Source of the DNA: Oleiagrimonas sp. C23AA
GTDB taxonomy: Bacteria > Pseudomonadota > Gammaproteobacteria > Xanthomonadales > Rhodanobacteraceae
DNA length: 64,000 nt
NCBI RefSeq assembly: GCF_011759385.1
Contig: NZ_JAARLY010000005.1
Coordinates: 186,001 to 250,000 of the forward strand
Reading direction: 5' to 3'
Within the stretch, counting starts at the first letter, position 1, and each line of letters begins with the position of its first letter. Shown piece after piece: positions 1 through 7,579 of this stretch. Both the position numbers and the translations under genes were made by a program. The notes beneath the pieces were generated by a model, which was given only the letters and a program-made list of their open reading frames with translations, had not been told where the DNA came from and searched no databases.

Positions 1-1
1 C

Positions 2-286
2 TTCAAGCGCAATTTCGGCATCCTCGCACCGATGCTGCGAATCGAGTACCGACATGATTTCCAGGGCAACAGCAGTGCACTGCTGCGTTATGCGGACCTG
101 CCGGTCGGGCCGGTGTACCGTGTACAACCCGGAAGCCAGTCACACGATCACACCATCCTCGGGCTCGGCTTGGAAACGCAGACCACACGGGGAACGAGCT
201 TCCGCATCGAGTACCAAAGCCAGTTCGACAGCGCATCGAAGCACAACCAATCAATCGATCTGGATTTACAGTTCCCGTTCGACTAA
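2..286 (+). CDS. C-terminal fragment of an outer-membrane autotransporter-like beta-barrel protein
   Basis: The reading frame is open from the window edge and stops at 284-286, so only the last 94 or so residues are visible. They alternate polar and hydrophobic positions in short strands (for example MLRIEYRHDF and SFRIEYQSQF) and end in DLDLQFPFD, with a phenylalanine near the terminus. This is typical of the last strands of an outer-membrane barrel recognised by the Bam complex. The repeated RIEY strands fit autotransporter beta-domains, but another barrel family is possible. The passenger and the start lie outside the window. Confidence 0.5.
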   Translation, partial: FKRNFGILAPMLRIEYRHDFQGNSSALLRYADLPVGPVYRVQPGSQSHDHTILGLGLETQTTRGTSFRIEYQSQFDSASKHNQSIDLDLQFPFD

Positions 287-683
287 AGGCGCAAAAAAAG
301 AGGAAAGAGTGTCAGGTTTCCCCATGCCCCCTAGCCCAGGTCGCTGCACGATCCGTCTAGGTCCGGGTGGCTGATGCTCGCGTTCCTGGCGCGAGCGCTG
401 GTCTGATCTGCGAAGACATGCCAGTGCAGCATCGCTGATGCCCGCAGACGCTCCAGGCACCAGCGATGCTGAAGGCTGACGCCAGTCGCATTAGACGTCA
501 GCAGACCTGACAGTCATGGTCGCGCTGACCGCCATCCGCTCGCTTTGATTAGCGGGGCGGTCTAGAGTCCGGGGACACTTTGATCTACCCCCGATAATGG
601 ACTCTAATCACCGGCACATACCTTTTGCATTCCACCAAAAATAGCGAGGGGCATCACTCACGCTGCCCTCCGCCCTACTCCAG
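287..683. other. intergenic region without a convincing gene
   Basis: About 400 bases between the barrel protein and a decayed gene. Open frames here are short and unconvincing. The only structure I see is an 8-bp inverted repeat, TAGAGTCC at 563-570 and GGACTCTA at 599-606, enclosing a C- and G-run-containing core. It could be the end of a lost mobile element or a hairpin. No transposase remnant is visible. Confidence 0.4.
563..606. repeat. 8-bp inverted repeat around a 28-bp core
   Basis: TAGAGTCC (563-570) is perfectly complementary to GGACTCTA (599-606). The core contains GGGGACACTTTGATCTACCC. The region is non-coding and lies beside a degraded gene, so it could be a mobile-element terminus, but no second copy was noticed in the window. 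Confidence 0.35.
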
Positions 684-909
684 CTACTGATACGTCGGAT
701 GCTCTTGCATCAGACAGTCGTCGACGATCTCGCGCAGCGCGGCCACGTCCCGGTAGATGGCATCGCCCATGATCGACAGCGTGGCGTCGGAAAGCTCGGC
801 GTGGTCGGCGCAGGCGAAGCAAGTTCAGCATCAGCAACGGCCCGCGGATGTCACGTCGGAACAAGGCGGCGCCGGAGGCCTGGCTGGGTTCGACATACGT
901 TGCTTGCAT
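684..909 (-). pseudogene. decayed DUF1330-family gene (truncated and frameshifted)
   Basis: The first 35 or so codons read MQATYVEPSQASGAALFRRD followed by GPLLMLNLLR, the N-terminal signature of DUF1330 (dimeric alpha-beta barrel) proteins, which normally continue to about 100-140 residues. Just after LLR the frame loses the family pattern and becomes arginine-rich. A +1 frame instead continues with a plausible acidic helical segment (ADHAELSDATLS, then REIVDDCLMQEH) ending at a stop near 684. The central part of the domain is missing, so this looks like a deletion or fusion remnant. It sits just downstream of the MarR gene on the same strand. Confidence 0.5.
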
Positions 910-956
910 GGCGTACTTCCTGGGGCGCGACGGTGTCGATGGCGGCGGCCGGGCGG

Positions 957-1376
957 CTACGGTATCCGCAGTGTCTTCAACACACCTGAAAGGCTTTGGA
1001 CATGGTCTTCTGAAAGCCCCGAGAACAGAGCCTGGGCGGCATGTGCGACGGCGACATCGGCATCCTGGTACAGGCGCTGCCCGGCCTTGGACAAGGCCAC
1101 CAGGCTGACCCGCGCATCACGGGCGTTTTCTTCCTTTCGAACCAGGCCGGTCTTTTCCATCGGATTCAGCAGCCGGGTGACCCCTGAGGCGCTCAGGCCG
1201 ACATGCTCGGCCAGATCAATGCGGCGCAGGCGGTGATCGGCAGCTGCGGCCAGCTGCCGGAGAACCAGATACTCGGTAAAGCTGAGGCCGTGCGCGGACA
1301 GCGCCCCGCTCAGGCGCTTTTGCATCCGGGTCTGCAAGGTGGTGAGTTGGATAACAAGTTCGACGGGCGTAGACAT
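957..1376 (-). CDS. MarR-family transcriptional regulator
   Basis: A 139-residue winged-helix regulator. The N-terminal helix (MSTPVELVIQLTTLQTRMQK) is the dimerisation arm. The DNA-binding region carries LSFTEYLVLRQLA, then RIDLAEHVGLSASGVTRLL as helix-turn-helix, and the wing has the family hallmark DxR in NARDARVSLVALSKAG. Length and domain order match MarR repressors, which usually respond to phenolic or other small ligands. I chose ATG at 1376; a TTG ten codons upstream is also open. The adjoining DUF1330 remnant may have been its target, so its present target is unknown. Confidence 0.9.
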   Translation of the reverse strand: MSTPVELVIQLTTLQTRMQKRLSGALSAHGLSFTEYLVLRQLAAAADHRLRRIDLAEHVGLSASGVTRLLNPMEKTGLVRKEENARDARVSLVALSKAGQRLYQDADVAVAHAAQALFSGLSEDHVQSLSGVLKTLRIP

Positions 1377-1524
1377 GACATGCTTGATAGATGTTTGAGA
1401 ACGCAATCATCGATCAAGAAACTTGCGCCGTCAACTACCTCGCAATCAAATATGCACTGATGCGCGCGAACCGGACAAACACCTACTTCATCGGGACGAA
1501 CTTCCGCGAACCATCCAGGCTCAA

Positions 1525-1995
1525 TCAATCGTCCGGCAGTTCGTCGCGCAGGCAATCCTTGATTTCCTTCAAGGCCGAGCCGATGCCGGTGATGCCGAGG
1601 CTGCCAAGGAAGTTGTTGATGATGCCGACCCATTTCTTGAATGGCCGCCGGAACACGGACCGGACACCCCCGCTGATCACTTCCCGCAGTCCCCGATTGG
1701 CCTGGGTTACCTGGCGTTCCTTCACGGCAAGCTGCGCACCATAGAAACCGGTACTTTGCAGGGCAACGCGATCGGTGCGGAAGATCAGCACTTCCGGATG
1801 GATGCGTTCCTCGCCGTCGGGCTGTTCGATGAAGTCCCGGATGTATTCATCGATGGCGCGACTCAGCTGCTCCGAGTGCTCGCCGAAGTACAGCTCGGCA
1901 TGCTGGGATATCGCCCTGAATGTTTCGATGGTGTCCATGAACATGGACAGCAATTGGCGCTTCACATCGTTCTCATCGGCTTCAAGCAGAGGCAT
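1525..1995 (-). CDS. conserved hypothetical protein, 156 residues
   Basis: I do not recognise the family. The protein is soluble, acidic in the N-terminal two thirds and more basic toward the C terminus. It has helix-forming stretches (MFMDTIETFRAISQHAELYF, RAIDEYIRDFIEQPDGEERI) and a C-terminal segment FKKWVGIINNFLGSLGITGIGSALKEI that looks amphipathic or weakly membrane-seeking. The start is well supported: AAAGGAGT lies a few bases upstream of ATG at 1995. It is monocistronic, between the MarR gene and the serine hydrolase. No signal peptide or cysteine pattern is visible. Confidence 0.6.
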   Translation of the reverse strand: MPLLEADENDVKRQLLSMFMDTIETFRAISQHAELYFGEHSEQLSRAIDEYIRDFIEQPDGEERIHPEVLIFRTDRVALQSTGFYGAQLAVKERQVTQANRGLREVISGGVRSVFRRPFKKWVGIINNFLGSLGITGIGSALKEIKDCLRDELPDD

Positions 1996-2263
1996 GTCAG
2001 ACTCCTTTCGCTCGATTGAGTGAACAAAGCTGCCGGCGGCGCCGGTGATTAGGGGTTATACGCCGCACGGAGGCAGGCTGCACCCTCGCCGTGCATCCAG
2101 TTTCATGTCGACAGCACGCCTGGCGCGAACCGACGCCGAGTCCATGCAGCGCGCACCTACTCAAGTAACGTGCGCCATGGCTTCGGGCGCGCGTGCGCCG
2201 AATCGAACAGAAGTGACCGCAGACACTTGCCAGCGCCCCTCACGAAGCGGCGCTAGGCCAGCT

Positions 2264-3673
2264 TCATCCCTGCAGGAGAGCGGTGATTTTTCCATCCCGG
2301 TCCAGGGCGATACCGAACTTGAGCAGGCTGCCTGGGCCAAAGCGGATGACGTAGTCGTGGAAGGTCATGCCCGCCTGCATGTGCTCGCCCTTGTAGATGA
2401 AGGCCGTGGGCTGCCCGTAGCCTTTGAATTCTCCCGCCAGCCGTTTGGCCAGGCCCATCTTCATTTTCTTGCCGAGCCTGGCCGCAAGCAGGGGCGAGTT
2501 CGTGTCGCCGGCCTGCATGTGCGGGAAAAAGGCCTTGAGCTTGCGGGTGATCGCTGCGTTTTCACCTTTGGCCGGCCGCATCGCAGCGGCGGCAATCGTC
2601 GGGTCCAAATCCTCGAAGATCGCCGTAGTGATGGTTTCGCCAGGCTCCGGATTGTCCACAAAGTTGGTGAAGGCGATCACCAGCAGGGCCTGCCGGGGGA
2701 AGTACTCGCTGGCGGTGGTGAAGCCCAGCGAGCCACCCGTGTGGCCGATACGTGGCTGACCGTCGAGCTTGCCAACGAACAGACCCAGGCCATAGCCGGC
2801 ATCGCCCTGCCCGACACGTACCGAGCGGCTCATCAAGGCGTAGTCGGCGGGTGTGACGATGCGGCCGCCACGCAGGGCGACGTTCCATTTCTCCAGATCG
2901 CCAACGGTCGACACCAGGAAGCCGGCCGCCCAGCCGACCGAATCGGCGATGGTCGGCGCCGGAACGATGCGCCCGTCCTTGCGCTGGTAGCCAATGGCCA
3001 TGTTTGGCAGTGTGCCCTCGTCGGCCACGGTATAGGTGTGCGTCATGCCAGCGCGATCGAGCAGGTGCGTTTGCACGTAATGGCGATAGGACTCATGCGA
3101 TACCACCTCGATGACGCGCCCCGCCATCGCGTAACCGGTGTTGGTATAGGACCAGTGGCTGCCCGGGGCAAAGTCCAGCGGCTTGCCGGCGACATAGGAC
3201 ATCAACGTATCGAAGCTGGCGCGTTTGCCGATGGCCCCGGCCTTGTCGATCGCATCCAGATAATCGGGCAGACCGCTGGTGTGGGAAAGCAGTTGTCTCA
3301 GCGTGACTTCGCTGGCGTGCGGCGCATTCGGCAGGTAGTCCGACAGCTTGTCGTCCAGATGCAGCTTGCCGGCCTCCTGCAATTGCAGCACGGCCGCAGC
3401 GGTGAACTGCTTGGTGATCGATCCGATCTCGTAATAGCTGTCCACGGTAGCCGGCCGCTGTTTCCGGCGGTCACGCAGGCCATAGGCATGCCGATACAGC
3501 ACCTGTCCGTGCTGGGCGATCTCGATCACCGCGCTGGGCGTACCGGTGCGCTGCATGATGGCACGCACACCCGCATCGATCCGCGTCACCTGCCGATGGC
3601 TCAAAGACACAGGCACCGCCATTGCCACCAGCGGAACGCAACCCAGGGAAAACACCGTCAATCGTCGCAGCAT
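2264..3673 (-). CDS. exported serine hydrolase, class C beta-lactamase / D,D-peptidase family
   Basis: A 469-residue protein with an N-terminal signal peptide (MLRRLTVFSLGCVPLVAMA). The catalytic triad motifs of the beta-lactamase class C superfamily are all present: SxxK as GSITKQF, YxN as SYTNTGYAM, and the third box as GHTGGSLG (HTG in place of KTG). The HTG form is typical of EstB-type esterases and D-aminopeptidase-like enzymes rather than true AmpC. The roughly 100 C-terminal residues after the catalytic domain form an extra lipocalin-like or beta-rich region. It is probably periplasmic, acting on peptides or esters; the substrate cannot be read from sequence. An alternative start 12 codons upstream would spoil the signal peptide, so 3673 is preferred. 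Confidence 0.88.
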   Translation of the reverse strand: MLRRLTVFSLGCVPLVAMAVPVSLSHRQVTRIDAGVRAIMQRTGTPSAVIEIAQHGQVLYRHAYGLRDRRKQRPATVDSYYEIGSITKQFTAAAVLQLQEAGKLHLDDKLSDYLPNAPHASEVTLRQLLSHTSGLPDYLDAIDKAGAIGKRASFDTLMSYVAGKPLDFAPGSHWSYTNTGYAMAGRVIEVVSHESYRHYVQTHLLDRAGMTHTYTVADEGTLPNMAIGYQRKDGRIVPAPTIADSVGWAAGFLVSTVGDLEKWNVALRGGRIVTPADYALMSRSVRVGQGDAGYGLGLFVGKLDGQPRIGHTGGSLGFTTASEYFPRQALLVIAFTNFVDNPEPGETITTAIFEDLDPTIAAAAMRPAKGENAAITRKLKAFFPHMQAGDTNSPLLAARLGKKMKMGLAKRLAGEFKGYGQPTAFIYKGEHMQAGMTFHDYVIRFGPGSLLKFGIALDRDGKITALLQG

Positions 3674-3933
3674 GGCGTGGCGCTCGGCACATGTGGAAAC
3701 AGCCATCATAGACGCGCGGCGAGACTAAACCCATGCCCATGTGCCAGCCGCATGCTCTTTGCCGATCGCCATTCCCCATCATGTGCGCCGCGACATTCTC
3801 AGTCGAGGCCATGGGCGAGACGAAACCCCGGTCAGGCGTGGCCGGAGGCAAGGACTTCGGCGCGTCGGGCGGGATCGTTATCCGCCAGTAGTAACGCCTT
3901 GTCGCGCGCCAGGCCGTTCACCACGCTTACCGG

Positions 3934-4830
3934 TCAGCCCGGGCCGTCACTGGCCGCTGCAAGTAGCGGCACCAGAACATCGCTGATCGGGGTCGCCATG
4001 CCGTGAGCGCGGCCCCGGCGCGAGACGACACCGTTGCGAATATCCCATTCCAGGGGTCGGCCGGCCTCCCGGTCGGCGAGGATGGAAGTGCCCAAATCGG
4101 CGGGAGCCGCCTGGAACGTGTCGAGGATCTCCTGCGGTACCTCGTCGCCCAGCTGTGCGCCCTCCGCGCGAGCCACGGCCAGGCATTCGCGCAAATAGGC
4201 CAGTGCCAGCGCGGCAATGTCGGCGCGGCTGAACATGCCCGCGCGCCGATGCGTGAGCGCCATGAGCCCGGCGACCGCATTCTGCAGCAGCTTGCGCCAA
4301 GCCAGGGAAGGAAAATTTTCGGTCACCTCCACGGCACATCGCGTGCCTTGCAGCGCCGCCTCGACCACGTGGGAAGCGGGCATGTCCGGCAGGCTCAGAC
4401 GCACCTCGCCACGCAGGCGTACCGGGCCATCGGGCTGTGCCTGCGCAGGAAACCAGACCACGGCAGGAATGACCTGGCCGCGTGGCGCGTGCGGGATCAC
4501 CCTATCCATCTGTTCAACCCCATTCTGCAGCACACACACGACGGATTCCGGGCCGACCAGAACCGCCAGCCAATCGGCCGCCGCCTCGATTTGTGTCGCC
4601 TTGACTGCCAACAAAATGAGACCGGCTGGGCGAGTGATCTGTGCGGGATCGGTCAGCACCGGTCCCGGCACGCGGATGAGGCGGTCGCCATCGCGCAGCG
4701 TCAAATGATCTCGAGATGTGCGGCCACACAGCAGCGGTGTGCGGCCAGCCTCGTGCAGCGCCGCTGCCACCGTGGTGCCAATGGCGCCGGGGCCGACGAC
4801 GGCGATGTCAGTATCCATGTTGGCGTTCAC
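3934..4830 (-). CDS. ketopantoate reductase (ApbA/PanE) family oxidoreductase
   Basis: 298 residues with an N-terminal Rossmann fold: IAVVGPGAIGTTVAAAL is the NADP-binding GxGxxG loop, and LLAVKATQIEAA and VLQNGVEQMD match the PanE motifs (LxxxKA and QNG). The C-terminal helical domain has the catalytic-lysine region SLAWRKLLQNAVAGLMAL (K of the WxKLxxN motif) and a late DLGTSILADREAGRPLEWD, matching the family's SSMLxDxxxGRxTEID. The family reduces 2-dehydropantoate to pantoate in coenzyme A synthesis, but many paralogues have other substrates. A strong AAGGAGT precedes GTG at 4830; an ATG at 4818 is the alternative. Confidence 0.85.
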   Translation of the reverse strand: MNANMDTDIAVVGPGAIGTTVAAALHEAGRTPLLCGRTSRDHLTLRDGDRLIRVPGPVLTDPAQITRPAGLILLAVKATQIEAAADWLAVLVGPESVVCVLQNGVEQMDRVIPHAPRGQVIPAVVWFPAQAQPDGPVRLRGEVRLSLPDMPASHVVEAALQGTRCAVEVTENFPSLAWRKLLQNAVAGLMALTHRRAGMFSRADIAALALAYLRECLAVARAEGAQLGDEVPQEILDTFQAAPADLGTSILADREAGRPLEWDIRNGVVSRRGRAHGMATPISDVLVPLLAAASDGPG

Positions 4831-5045
4831 GACGAAGGACTCCTTTTGGCGGGCACGGTAGCGCTCATACGGTGGCCGTAGATTGACATGATGTATGGCG
4901 GTCCCATCCGCCCTGACATCAAGACGCTCAAACGTACCTGAATGTCTTCCGGGTCACTACTCAGCAACACCTGCAAACGTTACCTTTGGAACCCTGCCGA
5001 CGACCTTGCGCCCTGTGGTCGTCGATCGGTCCCAACCTCATGCAT

Positions 5046-5933
5046 TTACGCATCAGGCCAGACCAGAGAACGGTGAATCTGCGCGCCCGCCCAGGCACCA
5101 TCGGCAACGGCCAGTGACACCGAATGCGGTGCTCGCGCCGCGTCGCCGCAAGCGAAAACTCCCGGCACGCTGGTTTCCTTGGTATCACCGGTCCATATCT
5201 GCTTACCCAACGGCATCTCGGCGATGTCGCATCCAAGCTGTGCCGCAAGGAGCGAGGCAGGCTCGTTGTACGGCGCGGTGAATAAACCGGCAAAGTCCAT
5301 GCTCGTGCCATCGGCGAGGATCACCTGGGCGTTGGCGTCGATGCGTACGATCAGGCCTGGCTCGATCGACACACCGCGCTGGATCAGGTCATCCCTGGTG
5401 GCCCGATCGAGCTCAAGGGCACCGTTGGGGAAAAACGTCGTGTCTCCCCATTCGGGAAGCAGCTGCGCCTGGTGGACGGACATCGGGCCGGTAGCGATCA
5501 CACCGATACGTCCGCGATGGAGCTCGTAGCCATGGCAGTACGGACAGTGGAAGATACTTCTGCCCCAGCGCTCGGCCAGGCCCGGAATAGTCGGCAACTG
5601 GTCGGTGACGCCCACCGCCAGCAGCACGCGCCTGGCCGAGTGCGTGACGCCTTCACAGACCACGTTGAACGCGTCACGGCTCCCGGCTACCTGCTCGACA
5701 GTGCCGTCCACCCAGGTGAGCGTGGGATAAGCGGCAAGCTGCTTGCGGGCGGTGCGGGCCAGCTCGGCGGGATCGGTGCCGTCCTGACCGAGAAATCCAT
5801 GGGAGTGGCTGGCGCGGTGATTGCGACGCCTGCCCGCATCAATCACCAGCACGCGACGGCGCGCCCTCAACAGTTGCAGAGCCGCAGCCATTCCCGCATA
5901 GCTGCCACCCACCACAGCCACGTCATACGTCAT
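5046..5933 (-). CDS. thioredoxin-reductase-like FAD-dependent oxidoreductase
   Basis: 295 residues. The FAD-binding start is VAVVGGSYAGMAAALQLLRARR, with a central FHCPYCHGYEL redox segment in the position of the TrxB CxxC and a C-terminal GVFACGDAARAPHSVSLAVADG FAD motif. The second nucleotide-binding region (GRIGVIATGPMSVHQAQLL) lacks a clean GxGxxA, so NADPH use is uncertain. Related short proteins are annotated as TrxB-like or HcpR/YwnA-linked reductases. The start ATG at 5933 overlaps the upstream Rrf2 gene by 11 bp, indicating co-transcription and probable control by that regulator in response to redox or disulfide stress. Confidence 0.87.
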   Translation of the reverse strand: MTYDVAVVGGSYAGMAAALQLLRARRRVLVIDAGRRRNHRASHSHGFLGQDGTDPAELARTARKQLAAYPTLTWVDGTVEQVAGSRDAFNVVCEGVTHSARRVLLAVGVTDQLPTIPGLAERWGRSIFHCPYCHGYELHRGRIGVIATGPMSVHQAQLLPEWGDTTFFPNGALELDRATRDDLIQRGVSIEPGLIVRIDANAQVILADGTSMDFAGLFTAPYNEPASLLAAQLGCDIAEMPLGKQIWTGDTKETSVPGVFACGDAARAPHSVSLAVADGAWAGAQIHRSLVWPDA

Positions 5934-6375
5934 GTTGCAGCTCCTGGCGATGCATCTGGTGGCGACGCGCGAAGTCAGCGGCCAGCGCGGCCAGCGTGAC
6001 GGACTCGAAGCGCTGCAACAAAAGCGTTTCGGCTTCGGCAAAAGCGTTGTCCAGCACCGCATTGATGGCCTGCTCAACCAGACAGTCCGGGTGCTCGCTG
6101 CGATGGCCTACCGCGAACAGTGCCGGCTCACCCAGTGCCTCGTGCAGCTGGCGCAGGGTGACCTGGCTCAGATCCGCCGAAATGCGCCAGCCACCGGCGT
6201 GACCGCGCTCGGCTTTGACCAGTCCGGCCTCGCGAAGCAGGCCCATGGTGCGTCTTACGGCGACCGGGTGCGTGTGCAGGCAGAGAGCCAGCGTCTCGGA
6301 GGTCATGGGTGCGTCACGCTCGGCCATGTGCAGCAGGGCATGAAGTACGGCAGATAGTCGGCTGTCTCGTTTCAT
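5923..6375 (-). CDS. Rrf2-family transcriptional regulator
   Basis: 150 residues with an N-terminal winged helix: MKRDSRLSAVLHALLHMAER, ALCLHTHPVAVRRTMGLLREAGLV, and the wing RGHAGGWRISADLSQVTLRQLHEAL, closely matching Rrf2 and HypR/YwnA-type regulators. The Rrf2 cluster-binding trio of cysteines is not present. Only C28 and C98 are visible, so an Fe-S cluster of the IscR/NsrR type is unlikely, and a thiol switch like HypR is possible. The start codon lies inside a perfect palindrome and has no Shine-Dalgarno sequence, suggesting leaderless or operator-coupled translation and autoregulation. Confidence 0.87.
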   Translation of the reverse strand: MKRDSRLSAVLHALLHMAERDAPMTSETLALCLHTHPVAVRRTMGLLREAGLVKAERGHAGGWRISADLSQVTLRQLHEALGEPALFAVGHRSEHPDCLVEQAINAVLDNAFAEAETLLLQRFESVTLAALAADFARRHQMHRQELQHDV

Positions 6376-6394
6376 GTAACAAACGATGTTACAT
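6374..6394. promoter_or_regulatory. palindromic operator between the Rrf2 regulator and the methyltransferase
   Basis: ATGTAAC (6374-6380) and GTTACAT (6388-6394) form a perfect 7-bp inverted repeat with a 7-bp spacer, placed exactly in the divergent intergenic gap and covering the regulator's start codon. It is the natural candidate binding site of the Rrf2 protein. Confidence 0.65.
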
Positions 6395-6425
6395 TTAGAT
6401 GATCATGTCAATCGGCTGGTTGAAG

Positions 6426-7100
6426 ATGTCTTTTGATGATCCTGAAGCGGTCGCACGCTACACCGACAACCTGGCGCGACAGGTGCCCGGTCTGCAGGCG
6501 CTGCACCAGATGGCGGGCCAACTGCTGGACGAGCATGTGCCGCCCGAGGGCCGCGTGCTGGTGCTGGGTGCAGGCGGCGGCATGGAGCTGCGGGCGTTTG
6601 CCCGGGCTTATCCCGGATGGCGCTTACTGGGCATTGATCCGTCCATCCACATGCTGGAGCTGGCGTCGCGAACACTCGGCCCGTTGGGATCACGCGTCGA
6701 ACTGGTGCAGGGTTACATCGACTCGGCGCCAGAGCATGCATGCGATGGCGCCGCCTGCCTGCTGACGCTGCATTTTCTTTCCTGCGACGAGCGCCTTCAT
6801 ACGCTGCGGGAACTGAGGCGGCGCCTCAGACCCGGCGCGCCACTGGTGGTCGCCCATCACAGCGTCCCGGAGTCCCCCTCGGAAAAAAGGCTCTGGTTAC
6901 GCCGGTACAGCCGCTACATCACGTCCAATGGGGTGCCAGTGGGAAACGCCACCCAATCGATCGAGGCAATGGCCAAGCGCCTGCCGCTGTTGTCCCCAGA
7001 GGCCGAAGTGCGCTTGCTGAAGCAGGCGGGGTTCAATAGCCCAAGCCTGTTTTATGCGGGCCTGACGTTCAAAGGCTGGGTGGCCTACGCGCATTCCTGA
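6426..7100 (+). CDS. class I SAM-dependent methyltransferase
   Basis: About 224 residues. Motif I is VLVLGAGGGMELRAFARAYP, motif II is LLGIDPSIHMLELASRTL, and the later ACLLTLHFLSCDERLHTLRELRRRLRPGAPLVV covers motifs IV-VI of small-molecule methyltransferases of the Methyltransf_12/25 type. The substrate is unknown. Starts at 6399, 6405 and 6426 are open. I prefer 6426 (MSFDDPEAVARY) because the earlier ones sit against the operator and family members begin near this point. It is divergent from the Rrf2-flavoprotein pair and probably shares its regulation. Confidence 0.8.
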   Translation: MSFDDPEAVARYTDNLARQVPGLQALHQMAGQLLDEHVPPEGRVLVLGAGGGMELRAFARAYPGWRLLGIDPSIHMLELASRTLGPLGSRVELVQGYIDSAPEHACDGAACLLTLHFLSCDERLHTLRELRRRLRPGAPLVVAHHSVPESPSEKRLWLRRYSRYITSNGVPVGNATQSIEAMAKRLPLLSPEAEVRLLKQAGFNSPSLFYAGLTFKGWVAYAHS

Positions 7101-7579
7101 TGTTCTCTCGAGGCCAGGTCCGCCACGCCAGAGGTGCGCGGCAGCTCGCGCCGCCATGTGACAGGGCAATATTTGTTGATCCCGATCAATATTTTTGCTC
7201 GGAGCCGGTGATGTGATTTTTCCGCAATTTGCTTCCTGACGGGTCATTACGGACATCGATGGTGTCTGCATGGGCGACACGCGAAGGGCGCGGAAAGCAT
7301 CATTGATCGATGGCTGCACCCTGCCCCTGCATCACACCATGCAAGACCAAGGTGCGAACAAAATGATGGTCGACGGCTCGTGACAGGAAGCGGTTTTAGA
7401 AGATAAACGGCAACAAAAGGCCAGCCCAGGCGATGGCGCGAAGGAGCGAGCCCGCTCTAGTCAATGCGCGCCATCAAGGTGCGCGAAGAACGAGCCGGCC
7501 CACTCAGGCTTCACCGCCAGAGAGGGCGAAGTTGAACGCTTGGTTCACACGATATGGCGCTGCTTAACGGAGGCGGCAT
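7101..7579. other. intergenic region containing an orphan FNR-type box
   Basis: About 480 bases with no convincing protein gene. A perfect TTGATCCCGATCAA lies at 7176-7189, almost 400 bp from the next start codon. A 37-codon frame at 7270-7383 follows it but has no clear ribosome site or recognisable sequence. The last 30 bases hold the GGAGG ribosome site for the TonB receptor. The space could hold a long leader or a small RNA. Confidence 0.4.
7176..7189. promoter_or_regulatory. FNR/FixK-type box, perfect, with no obvious target gene
   Basis: TTGAT-CCCG-ATCAA matches the FNR/Anr consensus exactly, the same motif found ahead of many operons further right. It is convergent with neither neighbour's usual promoter distance, so its target is unresolved. 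Confidence 0.6.

Noticed and set aside
3832-3924. A 30-codon frame on the minus strand just after the ketopantoate-reductase-like gene, with a plausible composition (GLARDKALLLADNDPARRAE).
   Set aside because: It is too short, and no ribosome site or family is recognisable. It may be the tail of a lost gene.
2045-4006. A very long plus-strand frame (653 codons) across the serine hydrolase.
   Set aside because: It is the antisense shadow of a well-supported hydrolase with all catalytic motifs. Long shadow frames are expected at this GC content.
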